From Acorus gramineus (Eukaryota; Streptophyta; Magnoliopsida; Acorales; Acoraceae), in contig CM060847.1 in the NCBI GenBank assembly GCA_030737835.1, positions 9,686,704 to 9,750,703 on the forward strand: DNA of 64,000 nt, read 5' to 3'. Positions within the stretch are counted from its first letter, which is position 1, and each line of letters begins with the position of its first letter. The notes beneath the pieces were generated by a model. That model made no database searches and was not told the DNA's origin. It was given only the letters and a program-made list of their open reading frames with translations. The translations under genes were made by a program, and so were the position numbers. Of the stretch, positions 1-11,780 are shown piece by piece.

Positions 1-225
1 TGGAAATCTGTTAATTTTAAGTCATATTTAATAAAACAACTAAAAACACAAATCAATCTTTAATCTTTATCTATACCGTGTCATTATAAAACTTTTTTTT
101 GGAAATCTGTTAATTTTAAGTCATATTTAATAAAACAACTAAAAACACAATCAATCTTTAATATTTATCTATACCGTGTCATTATAAAACTTTTTTTCAG
201 AAATCTATTAATTTTAAGTCATATC
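1..225. repeat. Tandem repeat, ~99-bp unit, about 2.3 copies
   Basis: The sequence starting with aaatctgttaattttaag near 4 recurs near 103 and, slightly changed and cut short, near 201, so the period is 98-99 bp. Each copy ends in a short T-run. The array abuts the left edge of the ~1.26-kb repeat array and may continue to the left of the window. No coding potential is visible and I do not recognise the family. Confidence 0.85.
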
Positions 226-501
226 CATATAAAAAAACAAAAAAAAAAAAGAAATACTGAAAGTGCAAAAAACAGAAAAGCGTGTCCTTTTGATTCGTGA
301 GTGTCTCTCTCTATAAACAAATCCTCTTAAACTGATATTTGTATTTTTTCGATTTTGAATGGGATGTTTCTGTTTTTTTTTTTCTTTTTTTTGGATTCAT
401 CGATCATATGGGATTTATTGTATTATTTTTTTTAAATTCTGAAACCATCCACCCATCTAAAAAAAAACAAATGCTAAAACCCTAATTTAGAAACCCCCCC
501 C

Positions 502-534
<33 letters not shown>

Positions 535-1079
535 ACATAATATTTGTTACATCATTTTTATTTTTTTTTGTGATTGATTGATTAATTCTTTTGGGTTTGT
601 TTGTTTTCAGTCTGTTGTGGTATTTTGGGAGCCCAAATCTAAGTATATTGAATAGGTAATTAGGTATGAATTGTGTAAAAATATGGTGATTTTAAAAATA
701 AATAAAAAAAAATATCCCCTTTCCTTCCCTATGCAATCTCCCCTCCCTCTGTTGAAGAAAAAATCCAAATCTTCCTCCAACTGATTATTAAAAAACTAAC
801 CCAACCTCAGTCTAAATAAAAAAAACTCAATCTAAATATATGTTTTACCGAACAAAATATCCAAGTATTCTATATTTTAGATAGTCATATTATAATACAC
901 TATTCGTGTTGCAATTTGTAAATGCCAACGCTCTTATAAAAGATGATAAGATGACAAATTATATTTATAAATAATCATTGATTTAAAATATATTTGAAAA
1001 ATCAGATTACTTAATCAGAAGACAACCATAATTACATGTTGAACCTGTTAAATTTAAATTTGTTTCTCATCTTATCACG

Positions 1080-1270
1080 TTCTAGTCGCATTGTTTAAAT
1101 CCTGCTTTGCTTATAAAAGAAAATTATTCATTCATCTCTCTCTAATCAATATATTCTTTTTCGCTCAAAAAATATATTCTGTTTTGGATTCGTGAAGAAG
1201 AGTGCAGTGAAAAGTACAGGTCGAATCTCATCATCTTCTCTTCTAGAGAAAAACGATTATATGAATCTCT
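1080..1270 (+). promoter_or_regulatory. Putative core promoter and leader in repeat unit 1
   Basis: A TATA-like box tataaaag lies at 1112-1119, followed after about 25-35 bp by a pyrimidine-rich cattcatctctctc stretch, the usual look of a plant transcription start. After it comes less AT-rich, leader-like sequence including gaagaagagtgcagtg. The same block recurs in units 2 and 3. Whether it is active cannot be told from sequence. Confidence 0.35.
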
Positions 1271-1768
1271 CTGTACTGCTATACGGATTTTGATTTTGCT
1301 TGGTATTTTGGGTGGTTTAATTTAATTTGGATTTGTTATTTTTATATTCTTTTTTATCCATTATTTATTTTTGAATCGGATTTTTTTGTAGTGTAGAAGA
1401 ATAGATATGAAATAGAATGAAAGGAGGTGTGAATAAGCTCATAAACTTGTTGATTAAGTTTAGACCATATCTATTTAAAATGATAAAAAAATAAATATTA
1501 AAAGTGCAAAAAACAGAAAAGCATATATCCTCCTGATTCGTGAGTCTCTCTCTCTTTGAACAAATCCTCTTAAACTGATATTTTATTTTTTCGATTTTGA
1601 ATCGGATGTTTCTGTTTTTTTTTTGTTTTGTTTTTTTGTTTTGTTTTTGGATTCATTGATCATATGGGATTTATTGTATTACTTTATTAAAATTCTGAAA
1701 TCATCCACCCATCTAAAAAAATAAAAATAAAAAAATGCTAAAACCCTAATTTAGAAACCCCCCCCCCC

Positions 1769-1800
<32 letters not shown>

Positions 1801-2354
1801 TACATAATATTTGTTACATCATTTTTTTTATTTTATTCTTTTTGTGATTGATTGATTAATTCTTTTGGGTTTGTTTGTTTTCAGTCTGTTGTGGTATTTT
1901 GGGAGCCCAAATCTAAGTAAATTGAATAGGAAATTAGATATGAATTGTGTAAAAATATGGTGATTTTAAAAATAATATAAAAAAAAATCTCCCCTTTCCT
2001 TCCCTATGCAATCTCCCCTCCCTCTGTTGAAGAAAAAATCCAAATCTTCCTCCAACTGATTATTAAAAAACTAACCCAACCTCAGTCTAAATAAAAAAAA
2101 CTCAATCTAAATATATGTTTTACCGAACAAAATATCCAAGTATTCTATATTTTAGATAGTCATATTATAATACACTATTCGTGTTGCAATTTGTAAATGC
2201 CAACGCTCTTATAAAAGATGATAAGATGACAAATTATATTTATAAATAATCATTGATTTAAAATATATTTGAAAAATCAGATTACTTAATCAGAAGACAA
2301 CCATAATTACATGTTGAACCTGTTAAATTTAAATTTGTTTCTCATCTTATCACG

Positions 2355-2545
2355 TTCTAGTCGCATTGTTTAAATCCTGCTTTGCTTATAAAAGAAAATT
2401 ATTCATTCATCTCTCTCTAATCAATATATTCTTTTTCGCTCAAAAAATATATTCTGTTTTGGATTCGTGAAGAAGAGTGCAGTGGAAAGTACAGGTCGAA
2501 TCTCATCATCTTCTCTTCTAGAGAAAAACGATTATATGAATCTCT
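2355..2545 (+). promoter_or_regulatory. Putative core promoter and leader in repeat unit 2
   Basis: This is a nearly identical copy of the block at 1080-1270, with the TATA-like box at 2387-2394 and the same pyrimidine-rich start-like stretch and leader. It is redundant with the copies in units 1 and 3, so at most one is likely to be the main promoter of the downstream gene. Confidence 0.35.
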
Positions 2546-3617
2546 CTGTACTGCTATACGGATTTTGATTTTGCTTGGTATTTTGGGTGGTTTAATTTAA
2601 TTTGGTTTTGTTATTTTTATATTCTTTTTTATCCATTATTTATTTTTGAATCGGATTTTTTTGTAGTGTAGAAGAATAGATATGAAATAGAATGAAAGGA
2701 GGTGTGAATAAGCTCATAAACTTGTTGATTAAGTTTAGACCATATCTATTTAAAATGATAAAAAAATAAATATTAAAAGTGCAAAAAACAGAAAAGCATA
2801 TATCCTCTTGATTCGTGAGTCTCTCTCTATGAACAAATCCTCTTAAACTGGTATTTTATTTTTTCGATTTTGAATTGGATGTTTCTGTTTTTTTTTTGTT
2901 TTGTTTTTTTTGTTTTGTTTTTGGATTCATTGATCATATGGGATTTATTGTATTACTTTATTAAAATTCTGAAATCATCCACCCATCTAAAAAAATAAAA
3001 ATAAAAAAATGCTAAAACCCTAATTTAGAAACCCCCCCTCTCTCTCTCTCTCTCTCTCTGTATATATATATTACATAATATTTGTTACATCATTTTTTTT
3101 TTTTTTGTGATTGATTGATTAATTCTTTTGGGTTTGTTTGTTTTCAGTCTGTTGTGGTATTTTGGAAGCCCAAATCTAAGTAAATTGAATAGGAAATTAG
3201 ATATGAATTGTGTAAAAATATGGTGATTTTAAAAATAATATAAAAAAAAATCTCATCTTTCCTTCCCTATGCAATCTCCCCTCCCTCTGTTGAAGAAAAA
3301 ATCCAAATCTTCCTCCAACTGATTATTAAAAAACTAACCCAACCTCAGTCTAAATAAAAAAAACTCAATCTAAATATATGTTTTACCGAACAAAATATCC
3401 AAGTATTATATATTTTAGATAGTCATATTATAATACACTATTCGTGTTGCAATTTGTAAATGCCAACGCTCTTATAAAAGATGATAAGATGACAAATTAT
3501 ATTTATAAATAATCATTGATTTAAAATATATTTGAAAAATCAGATTACTTAATCAGAAGACAACCATAATTACATGTTGAACCTGTTAAATTTAAATTTG
3601 TTTCTCATCTTATCACG

Positions 3618-3810
3618 TTCTAGTCGCATTGTTTAAATCCTACTTTGCTTATAAAAGAAAATTATTCATTCATCTCTCTCTAATCAATATATTCTTTTTC
3701 GCTCAAAAAATATATTCTGTTTTGGATTCGTGAAGAAGAGTGCAGTGGAAAGTACAGGTCGAATCTCATCATCTTCTCTTCTAGAGAAAAACGATTATAT
3801 GAATCTCTCT
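3618..3810 (+). promoter_or_regulatory. Putative core promoter nearest the SIN3-like gene A
   Basis: The TATA-like box is at 3650-3657, with the same downstream leader as in units 1 and 2. This is the last copy before the coding region: unit 4 is truncated before its own TATA block. If gene A is expressed from the array, this copy is the best candidate. Its transcript would have to read through the transposon at 4346-5143, probably within a leader intron, since an acceptor-like gtttgttttcag lies at 5192-5203. Confidence 0.4.
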
Positions 3811-4345
3811 GTACTGCTATACGGATTTTGATTTTGCTTGGTATTTTGGGTGGTTTAATTTAATTTGGATTTGTTATTTTTATATTCTTTTTTATCCATT
3901 ATTTATTTTTGAATCGGATTTTTTTGTAGTGTAGAAGAATAGATATGAAATAGAATGAAAGGAGGTGTGAATAAGCTCATAAACTTGTTGATTAAGTTTA
4001 GACCATATCTATTTAAAATGATAAAAAAATAAATATTAAAAGTGCAAAAAACAGAAAAGCATATATCCTCCTGATTCGTGAGTCTCTCTCTCTTTGAACA
4101 AATCCTCTTAAACTGATATTTTATTTTTTCGATTTTGAATCGGATGTTTCTGTTTTTTTTTGTTTTGTTTTTTTGTTTTGTTTTTGGATTCATTGATCGG
4201 ATTTATTGTATTACTTTATTAAAATTCTGAAATCATCCACCCATCTAAAAAAATAAAAATAAAAAAATGCTAAAACCCTAATTTAGAAACACCGCCCTCT
4301 CTCTCTCTCCGTATATATATATTACATAGTATTTGTTACATCATA

Positions 4346-5143
4346 ATAGGGGTGCAACTTGGGCGGGTTGAACCCGACCCAACCCGACCCAACCCGGCTC
4401 GTGGGCGGGTTCGGGTTGGGGTTTTTTAGCGTCGGGTTCAACCCGACCCGAACCCGAACCAACCCGAACCCAATTCGGGTCGGGTTCGGGTTGGCATCTC
4501 GGGTTGGCCGGGTTGAACCCGAACCCGCATATTATTATAGAGGGGGTTAAATCTCAACCCTCCATCTTGATATGGAAAAATCATAGCCCTCTATTCCCAT
4601 TAAACCTAATTCATCCAACCCCTTTCACTCACTGCCGTCAAACTACACTCAAACCTCTCCAATCGGACCAATCCTCACCGACCGGGCGACCCTCACCGAC
4701 CGCCCGACCCTCCCCGACTCTCGACGGCCCTCAGCCCTCGCCGACCGCCCGACGTTCACCGATCCACGCCGCCCGACCCTCCCCGACTCTCGACGGCCCT
4801 CAGCCCTCGCCGACCGCCCGACGTTCACCGATCCACGCCGCCCGACCCTCCCCGACTCTCGACGGCCCTCAGCCCTCGTCGACGCAAAAAGAGAGTTATT
4901 CACAAAAATAACCCGAGCCCAACCCGAACCCGAGCCTGAGCCCGGGTTCAACCCGAACCCGACCCGAGCCCGGGTTCAACCCGAACCCGACCCGAACCCG
5001 CGGGTTGAGGTCGGGTTCGGGCTCGGGTTGCACCGTTCGGGTTGAGGTCGGGTTCGGGTTCGGGTTCGGGTTGGGCACTGTATATCGTGGGTTGGGCTTG
5101 GACATATCTTCAACCCGACCCGACCCGCCCGAGTTGCACCCCT
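4346..5143. mobile_element. GC-rich non-autonomous hAT-like element with terminal inverted repeats
   Basis: The left end aggggtgcaacttgggcggg (from 4348) matches the reverse complement of the right end, aggggtgcaactcgggcggg (ending at 5143). An 8-bp flanking direct repeat, acatcata, is seen at 4338-4345 and 5144-5151. The sister repeat units keep the uninterrupted site (gttacatcat running straight into a T-run near 1811-1825 and 3083-3095), so this is an insertion into unit 4. Inner arms are degenerate GGGTTCGGGTT/AACCCGACCC runs. The 8-bp target duplication and the TIR start suggest the hAT superfamily; no transposase is present, so it is non-autonomous. Its high GC content contrasts sharply with the flanks. 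Confidence 0.8.
4700..4880. repeat. 69-bp minisatellite inside the hAT-like element
   Basis: The string tccccgactctcgacggccc starts at 4711, 4780 and 4849, a period of exactly 69 bp, with about 2.5 copies that look almost identical. Because 69 is a multiple of three, both strands stay open over the repeat and give repetitive Pro/Ser/Arg-rich reading frames (135 aa forward, 100 aa reverse). I regard these as by-products of composition, not genes. Confidence 0.85.
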
Positions 5144-5549
5144 ACATCATATATATATATTTTTTTGTAATTGATTGATTGATTTTTGGGTTTGTTTGTT
5201 TTCAGTCTGTCGTGGTTTTTTTTTTTTTTTTTTTTCCAAGTTTTTCAATTTTGAATTTGTTGTTGTGATGGACAGACAGTTTTCTTAGTTTTCTCCGTTT
5301 AAGTTCATTTAGTGGAAGTGAATGAAAGTTGAAATTTGGGTTTATATTGTTGATCATTGATATTGTGGGATTTTTCGGATTCTGCAATCTTATGGGGCTT
5401 ATATTTTTCCTAATGAAAAACTCACTTGATGATTTGTGAATTAAGAATCTACAATCTTTTGGGGTTTATTAAAAAAAAAAAAAAAAACTCATTTGGTGAT
5501 CGATATGTGAAGCTCTGCGCAACAAATCATTGGCGGGAGACGGGAGAAG

Positions 5550-8500
5550 ATGTCGATGACGAACGTCGGCCGTGGACAGGAGAAGATGATGACGATGGAC
5601 GATGCGTTAGCTTATGCAAAGACAGTGAGGGACACATTTCATGACAAGAAGGATAAATACGAAGAATTCCTTGAAGTCTTGAAGGATTTCAAGGCCAAGA
5701 GGTCTAAAACTCTTCCCTTTAAGTTTTTCATGAACAAAACTCTAACTTATGTGTTGTCTTATTAATGTGTTATTCAATTCGGGTTCGAATTGCAGAATAG
5801 ACAATGTGGGTGTTGTTTCAAGGGTGAAGGAGCTCTTCAAAGGGCACCGCGATTTGATACTGGGATTTAGTACATTCTTGCCGAAGGGATACAAGATCAC
5901 TCTACCACCAGAAGATGAACTTCCCTGTGAGAAGAAGCCCGTTGAATTTGAGGAAGCTATTAACTTTGTCAACAAAATAAAGGTATAAACAAAGGAAAAA
6001 AAAATGTTTGATGTTGTGTGGATGCTTATGACTTGCTAGTGCTGATCATGATGGTTTTGATTCTGTTTGGCCATGGATTGCAGACTCGCTTCCCGTCCAC
6101 CCCCGGCGGACAGGAGAAGATGTTGACGACGGATGATGCGTTAGCTTATGCAAAGACAGTGAGGGACACACTTCATGAAAGGAAGGATAAATACGAAGAA
6201 TTCCTTGATATCTTGAAGAATTTCAAGTCCCAGAGGTATAAAACTCTCCCCTTTAAGTTTTTCATGAACGAAACTCTAATTCATGTATTGTCTTTTTGAT
6301 GTGTTGTTCAATTCGGGTTTGATTTGCAGAATAGACAATTCGGGTGTTGTTTCAAGGGTGAAGGAGCTTTTCAAAGGGCACCACGATTTGATACTGGGAT
6401 TTAGTTCATTCTTGCCAAAGGGATACAAGATCACTCTACTACCAGAAGGTGAACTTCCCTGTGAGAAGAATCCCGTTGAATTTGAGGAAGCTACTAACTT
6501 TGTCAACAAAATAAAGGTATAAACAAAGAAAAAAAATGTTTGATTTTGTGTGGATGCTTATGACTTACTGAGTGCTGATCATGATGATTTTGATTCTGTT
6601 TTGCCATGGATTGCAGACTCGCTTCCTATCCACCCCCTGCTGCAATGATGCACCTGCATCCGCTTCTCCTATCGCGCCTGGATTCAAGGCCTTCGCTGGA
6701 GCCCTGTATCAGGCCCCACAAAATACCATGGCTGACATCAAGAAAGATGTAGGTTTTTTTTCTATGGGTGTCTCTTTGTTTTTGATGACGTCTCTTTTGA
6801 TTTTTTTGAAATATCATCTTTTGTAGGTGGGTTTGATTTTGAGGGATGAACCAGATCTAGCTGCAGATTTTAGACGTTTTCTGCCGTCTGATTCCAGCGT
6901 GAATCATTGTCATGCTTTAAAGTTTAAGATTAAGGTATTGGTTTCACTTGACTGGTTCGATTTATTGTTTCTGAGTCTTTTAATCTTGATGTCGTGTGTC
7001 TTTTACTATTTAAATTAGATATGTTTTGTGATCACCCCTTCCAACAAGCTTCCCATCTTCATTTATTCCTCTTAGCCCCCTTCTAATAGAATCATTTCAT
7101 GATCAGTTTTTTTTTAAGAACTCTCTTTAATACTCCTTTTATCTTTCTAAGTGAATCTGATCATATAGCTTTGTGGAAGCCACTACATCATTGTGCTGAA
7201 AAATGGTCTGCAGATTCAGTTGTTTAGCATTGGTATCTTTGTCATTGTTTTCAACGCGTGGTCAACTATTATATGTGATGGTCCATTGTATCATTTTTAA
7301 TTAGCCAATTTTTAATTTGAAGGGTTATATCAAAGAAAGGGTGGAAGTTTTGATCTAGGTTCGATGCATAGTTTTTATATATTGTTTTGTTTTATTAATA
7401 TTGAGGCATTGGGCTATGATGTTGACATGAGTGGTTTAACTAAAGCCATTATACTTCTGTTTTTCCTCTCTTAATGATCAACCATTTGAAGAGACTACCG
7501 TTGACAATTTGTGAACGGTTTTTAACCTTAATGAATGATAAATTTCTATTTGACTTTTGTTTATGTAATTTTTGGTGTCATATGGTAGCTTCGGCAGAGG
7601 AAAAGAGTTGCTGTTTCCCACACAGTGTCAGAGCTTGATCTCTCAAGCGCACCTTGCTGCACCCCTAGCTACCGTCTTCTTCCAGAGAAGGTATATCAAC
7701 TTAGTAACTTACTTTGGTCTCCTGTTGCATAGTTATGATTTTAGATATATTTATCGAATTCTGTAATTCCATAAGACTGATTTTTTTCACTTATTTGTTG
7801 GCAGTATCAGTCACCTCCTTTGAGCGAAAGGACCGAGCTTGATAAGTCTGTACTAAATGATGAATGGGTATCCATTGCCCCAGCAATTCCAGAATATTCG
7901 TCCAAATGCATGCGCAAAAACAAACACGAGGAAATCCTTTTTAGATGCGAGGATGATAGGTATGAACATCTTTTTTTTCTTTCCTTAAAACCATTACTGT
8001 TTAATATTTTATCCCAGTTCATGTTGAATATTTAACTGTACATCGTTGCTCCTATCTTCCATCATAAAGTGCCCTCTCTATGGATCTGAAAATGAATTTA
8101 AATCTGCATTTATTTGTTGGACTCTATTTAGTTAAGCCTGTTCTATTTTTTGAATTATTTTTTAAGAAAAGTTTTTCATTTTAATCTTGCACAGAAGTGT
8201 AAATCCTTTTGTTCTCATGGATGCATGTAGGTTTGAATTGGACTTGTTACTGGAAAGAGTGAAGTCAACCTCTGAGAGGGTTGAAGAAGTACTAGAGAAA
8301 ATGCGCAACAGTACCATTAATTTGAAAGATCCATTTATAATCGAGGACCATTTCAGTGGTTCGTAACAATTGATCTCTGTGAATTCTTTGATATTTGTCT
8401 ATATTTTTTCATGGATTCCTTGGGTTTGATTTTCTTGTCTTCTATTGTTGTATCTCAGCTCAAAATATAAGGTGCATTGAACAGCTATATGGAGACCATG

Positions 8501-9095
8501 GGCTTGATATGATGGACGTTCTTCGCAAGAATGCTGGCCTTGCATTGCCTGTGATCCTAACGCGGTTGAAGCAAAAGCAGGAGGAATGGTCAAGGTGTCG
8601 TAATAATTTTAATGAAGTTTGGGCAGAAATATATGCCAAGAATTATCATAAATCGCTTGACCACCGCAGAAGCAGGTATGATATCTATAGCCTGTTACAA
8701 GGTTTTGAAAGGACTAATAGCAGAGTAACAAAATAGCTCTTAATCATTTGCTTTATCTGTTACATAGATGGATGATATATAGTTGTCTCTTTGGATAGAT
8801 TGTGTCTCAAAGGTGAACCGTGATTTTCAAAAATGAACAAATAACATGGAGTATATGATATACAAAGAAACTATCCTGCAAGTTACATCTTCTGTAGGCC
8901 TGTAAGATAAGAATGTTTGTTTTGAGGCACTTGAGAGCAAATTTCAGCCAGTGTGTTGTCATCACGATTTATTTTATATATCGATTTTTTTGTCTATACA
9001 AACTAAAAACGCATCTTCGATTGATTTTTCTAACGGGCTTTATTTTCCTGGTATTTATGTGCAGCCATGTTAGCGAAGATCGAATAAATTGTTGA
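5550..9095 (+). CDS. Miniature SIN3-like co-repressor, copy A (11 exons, 513 aa)
   Basis: SIN3 is the scaffold of histone-deacetylase co-repressor complexes; PAH domains bind repressors and the HID region binds the deacetylase. Exons: 5550-5701, 5796-5982, 6084-6235, 6330-6516, 6617-6748, 6827-6934, 7598-7690, 7805-7959, 8231-8358, 8459-8675, 9065-9095; they sum to 1542 nt. Residues 1-113 form a PAH1 ([35 protein letters not shown]). Residues 114-226 are a second, very similar PAH1 made by exon duplication. Residues 227-306 are a degenerate PAH2 ending [11 protein letters not shown]. Residues ~318-503 are the Sin3 HDAC-interacting domain ([43 protein letters not shown]). Full plant SIN3-like proteins are around 1300 aa; here PAH3 and the C-terminal half are absent and a 10-residue tail follows the HID. 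The start was chosen as the first ATG in frame with PAH1. It may act as a partial or dominant-negative scaffold or be decaying; the frame is intact. A 1.26-kb repeat array lies upstream and paralogue B downstream. Confidence 0.85.
5574..6602 (+). repeat. 534-bp exon-pair duplication inside SIN3-like gene A
   Basis: ggacaggagaagatg occurs at 5574 and 6108, a 534-bp offset, and exons 1-2 with their introns (5574-6060) match exons 3-4 with theirs (6108-6595) closely, including intronic words such as agtttttcatgaac. Exon 3 is chimeric: its first codons (TRFPSTP) match the start of exon 5 (TRFLSTP), while the rest matches exon 1. The recombination join therefore lies near 6103-6108. Splice phases are kept, so the reading frame survives with two PAH1 domains. 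Confidence 0.88.
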
Positions 9096-9099
9096 GACT

Positions 9100-11780
9100 G
9101 CAAAAGACGTATGATCTTCTTGCCATTGCTTCTGGGACTAGCATTCCCAAATTGTGAATTACAGCATACAGATTCAGCCATTCATGAATATTTATAGCAG
9201 GTCATCAAATACTCATGTTGAGAGGTTTACTTGTTGTCTTCATTAACTTCATTATTTCTTATTGATGTATTCATTAATATTTTTAGAAAGATGTAATGTA
9301 AATATAGAATTTTTTGAAGGCATAAATCTAAATACAGATAGCTTTGTTCTTGTTCTCATATCACATTCCAACAAAATTAGAGGCAATGAGGAGACCAAAC
9401 TGCAGAAACTAAATTATATCAAGTCATATTCTCAAAATCGATTTCAACTACAAAACTTGATATTAAAAAGTAAAATAAAAAATAATATATCTTGACTGTT
9501 GTTGTAAATGTACATGGAGCTTAATCAGTTTGTAAAGGACAAAAATATTTGATAAATATTTCTAAAAAGTGGTACAAATTTTTCATTTGATAAATGCATA
9601 GAATTTTTTTTTTTTTCAAATTCATATATTAATACATTGTATGTATAATAACTTTAAGAATGTGCAAGCCAAATATGGAACACTCAAGTCGAATAAAATG
9701 GATTAATAAAACCCCCATATTCACTTTCCCATATTCTTCATTTAATTGATGATTAATCTCTATTGCTATCAAATGAAATTTCATTTATAAATTTTTTTCT
9801 GTTTTGGTTTATTTTAAATTGATGAAACAAATTCAGTTTGGTTTACAAGTCTAATGATTTGGTATTGAATACAATTAATTCGAGTTTTGAGTGTTTATAA
9901 GAATAATATTAAGTATAACCCTTTTTTTTGCCCCAATTCCAATCTAAACTTGTTTTGAATTTTTTTAAAATAATACACCTTATCTACTGAAGTAAATGTT
10001 TGAAGCATATATTCTAATGAATTGCATAGATGTATTTATAGAAAATGTAAATAATTATATCGAAACATATATCTCATTGATGTAAATAGATGCTAACTGT
10101 GTGTATCAGCACTCAATTTGTAATTGCACATTGGTTCAATTTGGTTTGACAACCCCAAAATTGTTGATAGTTAAGGTACCAAAAGAGGAGTCTGGATCCA
10201 ATCAGGCTGGATTTGATCATTACATCAGCATCGAACTGCACATTTATTAATCGAATTACACAACTATGAATCGAACCATCAATCAATTTGTTGGGTACAA
10301 ATATCACTCTTATATTGGATAAGAGTAACACTTGTATCTAACAATTAACTGTACAGTTCGATTCATAGACTAAGCATAACTAAATCTTGATCCCCAAAAG
10401 AGATCCATTTATTTTGCGCAAACAAAATTGAATAGTTATACCTAAATAAATTAACTTAAACACAATAATTTAATGAGGCTGACATCTATTTATAGAAAAT
10501 GTGCAGTTTTCCATGTCTGCTATGCATGTAATTCTGTTTTACATACCCCACAAACATACTGAACTTATTTTATCAGTATTTTTTTTCCTAAAAATTGTTG
10601 CTCTCAGGATTTGACACCCTAACATTTTTTTATGAAAGTGGAGGGTGCTAACCATCTGACCAAAGTTGAGTTTGACTCATTTTATTAGTATTATCACAAG
10701 GAAGCTTAATGAACCTGAAACTCGATATTCCATGTTTTCTTTATTCACATTTTCTAATAGAATGGTTTTGTGATTATAATTCTGTTTCCCCCAATATTAA
10801 GATATATTTTGATAACATTCCTCAACAAAAAAAATATCATGTCAATATGTTGTCATGTATTTTTCTTCTTTTATTCTTTTGTCACAAATTTATAGTTATA
10901 GAATATGACTCATATGCCACCATGCAAAATGTTTTTATATACTGAACAACTAGTGTGATAGTTGATGTTTTGCTTATCTTATTCAATGTATTATTTATTT
11001 TGTGGAGGTAAAAACATCATTCAAGAAATCACAACTCCCTTGTGTTGGTCACACTCTTAGAGAAGATAGTAAGAATGTAAATGTCATTTATTCATTGAAT
11101 TATCATAAAAATCTAAATAATCATGTAAACGGTTTGAAATCCATATAACCCTCTACTATTTTCTCTAGTTCATATAACCCCTTCAAAACATTTATGTAAA
11201 TCTACATAATCCCATTAAACTTATGTCGATAAATGAGATATATTATAAGAACATTTTATTTGGTTAACTTAACTAAGAGCACAGTATACTAAAATCTCTT
11301 ACAATGTGCTAAAAATACAAAATACCATATATAAATGACGATTTTATCCATTTAAAAATTCATATATTCATGTGATATTTATCTTTTATTTTCAACTTAT
11401 TTATGATTAAACAATAAAATAATAAAAAAAAACAAATAAAAAATTCACTTACTATTAGGTTATACTAAAATAGTTATTTCTCTTGAAATCTATATACATA
11501 TTGATCATGTACTTCATCACCTTTTATTGTTTTATTTTTATTGATTTTATATTAAGATAAAAAATAAAATAAAAAAATCAATCCGTATACATGTATAATA
11601 TAAATTTGATACATCTACTAAATCTTAATATTTTTAATGATTTTTTTTTTTGCACATATATATATATATATATCTGATAATATCTGATAAAATATCTTGA
11701 TGATTTGTTTAGATAAAATCATGATTTTTAGGTTTAAATTATCTTACCGTATCCTAACTAACACATCCTAACTAACACAG
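9100..11780. other. AT-rich spacer between SIN3-like genes A and B
   Basis: No convincing gene. The first ~300 bp match the region downstream of gene B (ttttttgaaggcata, gatagctttgttctt), so they are the shared 3' flank of the duplication. The rest is low-complexity AT-rich DNA with a MITE remnant near 11100-11400 and a TA microsatellite near 11655-11675. Small open frames here (for example 9262-9495 and 10709-10945) have no recognisable product. Confidence 0.7.
11100..11400. mobile_element. Remnant of a foldback MITE (family 1)
   Basis: The stretch with gtttgaaatccatataaccc followed by tatgtaaatctacataatcc and a late gacgattttatccattt matches one arm of the better preserved copies at 16330-16862 and 37495-37995. 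Only about one arm plus the start of the centre is present. It has no coding capacity. Confidence 0.65.

Larger units (their letters stand above)
225..5212 (+). repeat. Head-to-tail array of a ~1.26-kb unit, three full copies and a truncated fourth
   Basis: Landmark strings recur in order: gtgcaaaaaacagaaaagc near 262, 1505, 2780 and 4042; the leader ending in gtttgttttcag near 600, 1872, 3133 and 5192; and the TATA-like tataaaa at 1112, 2387 and 3650. Spacings are 1.24-1.28 kb. Copies 2 and 3 look nearly identical, differing mainly in lengths of poly-C, CT, TA and T runs. Copy 1 is somewhat more diverged at its left edge. Copy 4 starts near 4020, is interrupted by a transposon (4346-5143), and loses similarity just after 5212, about 340 bp before the SIN3-like gene A start codon. 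Every unit contains the telobox-like word aaaccctaa and a poly-C/CT/TA tract. The array looks like a repeatedly duplicated upstream region of gene A. No long ORF is present. Confidence 0.9.

Noticed and set aside
225-4020. Direct repeats of ~1.26 kb as possible long terminal repeats of a retroelement
   Set aside because: Three copies abut head to tail with no internal coding region or primer-binding site, so a tandem array is the simpler reading.
4504-4951. Repetitive Pro/Ser- and Gly/Arg-rich reading frames (135 aa and 100 aa)
   Set aside because: They lie wholly inside the GC-rich transposon and its 69-bp minisatellite; the open frames follow from the repeat length and base composition.
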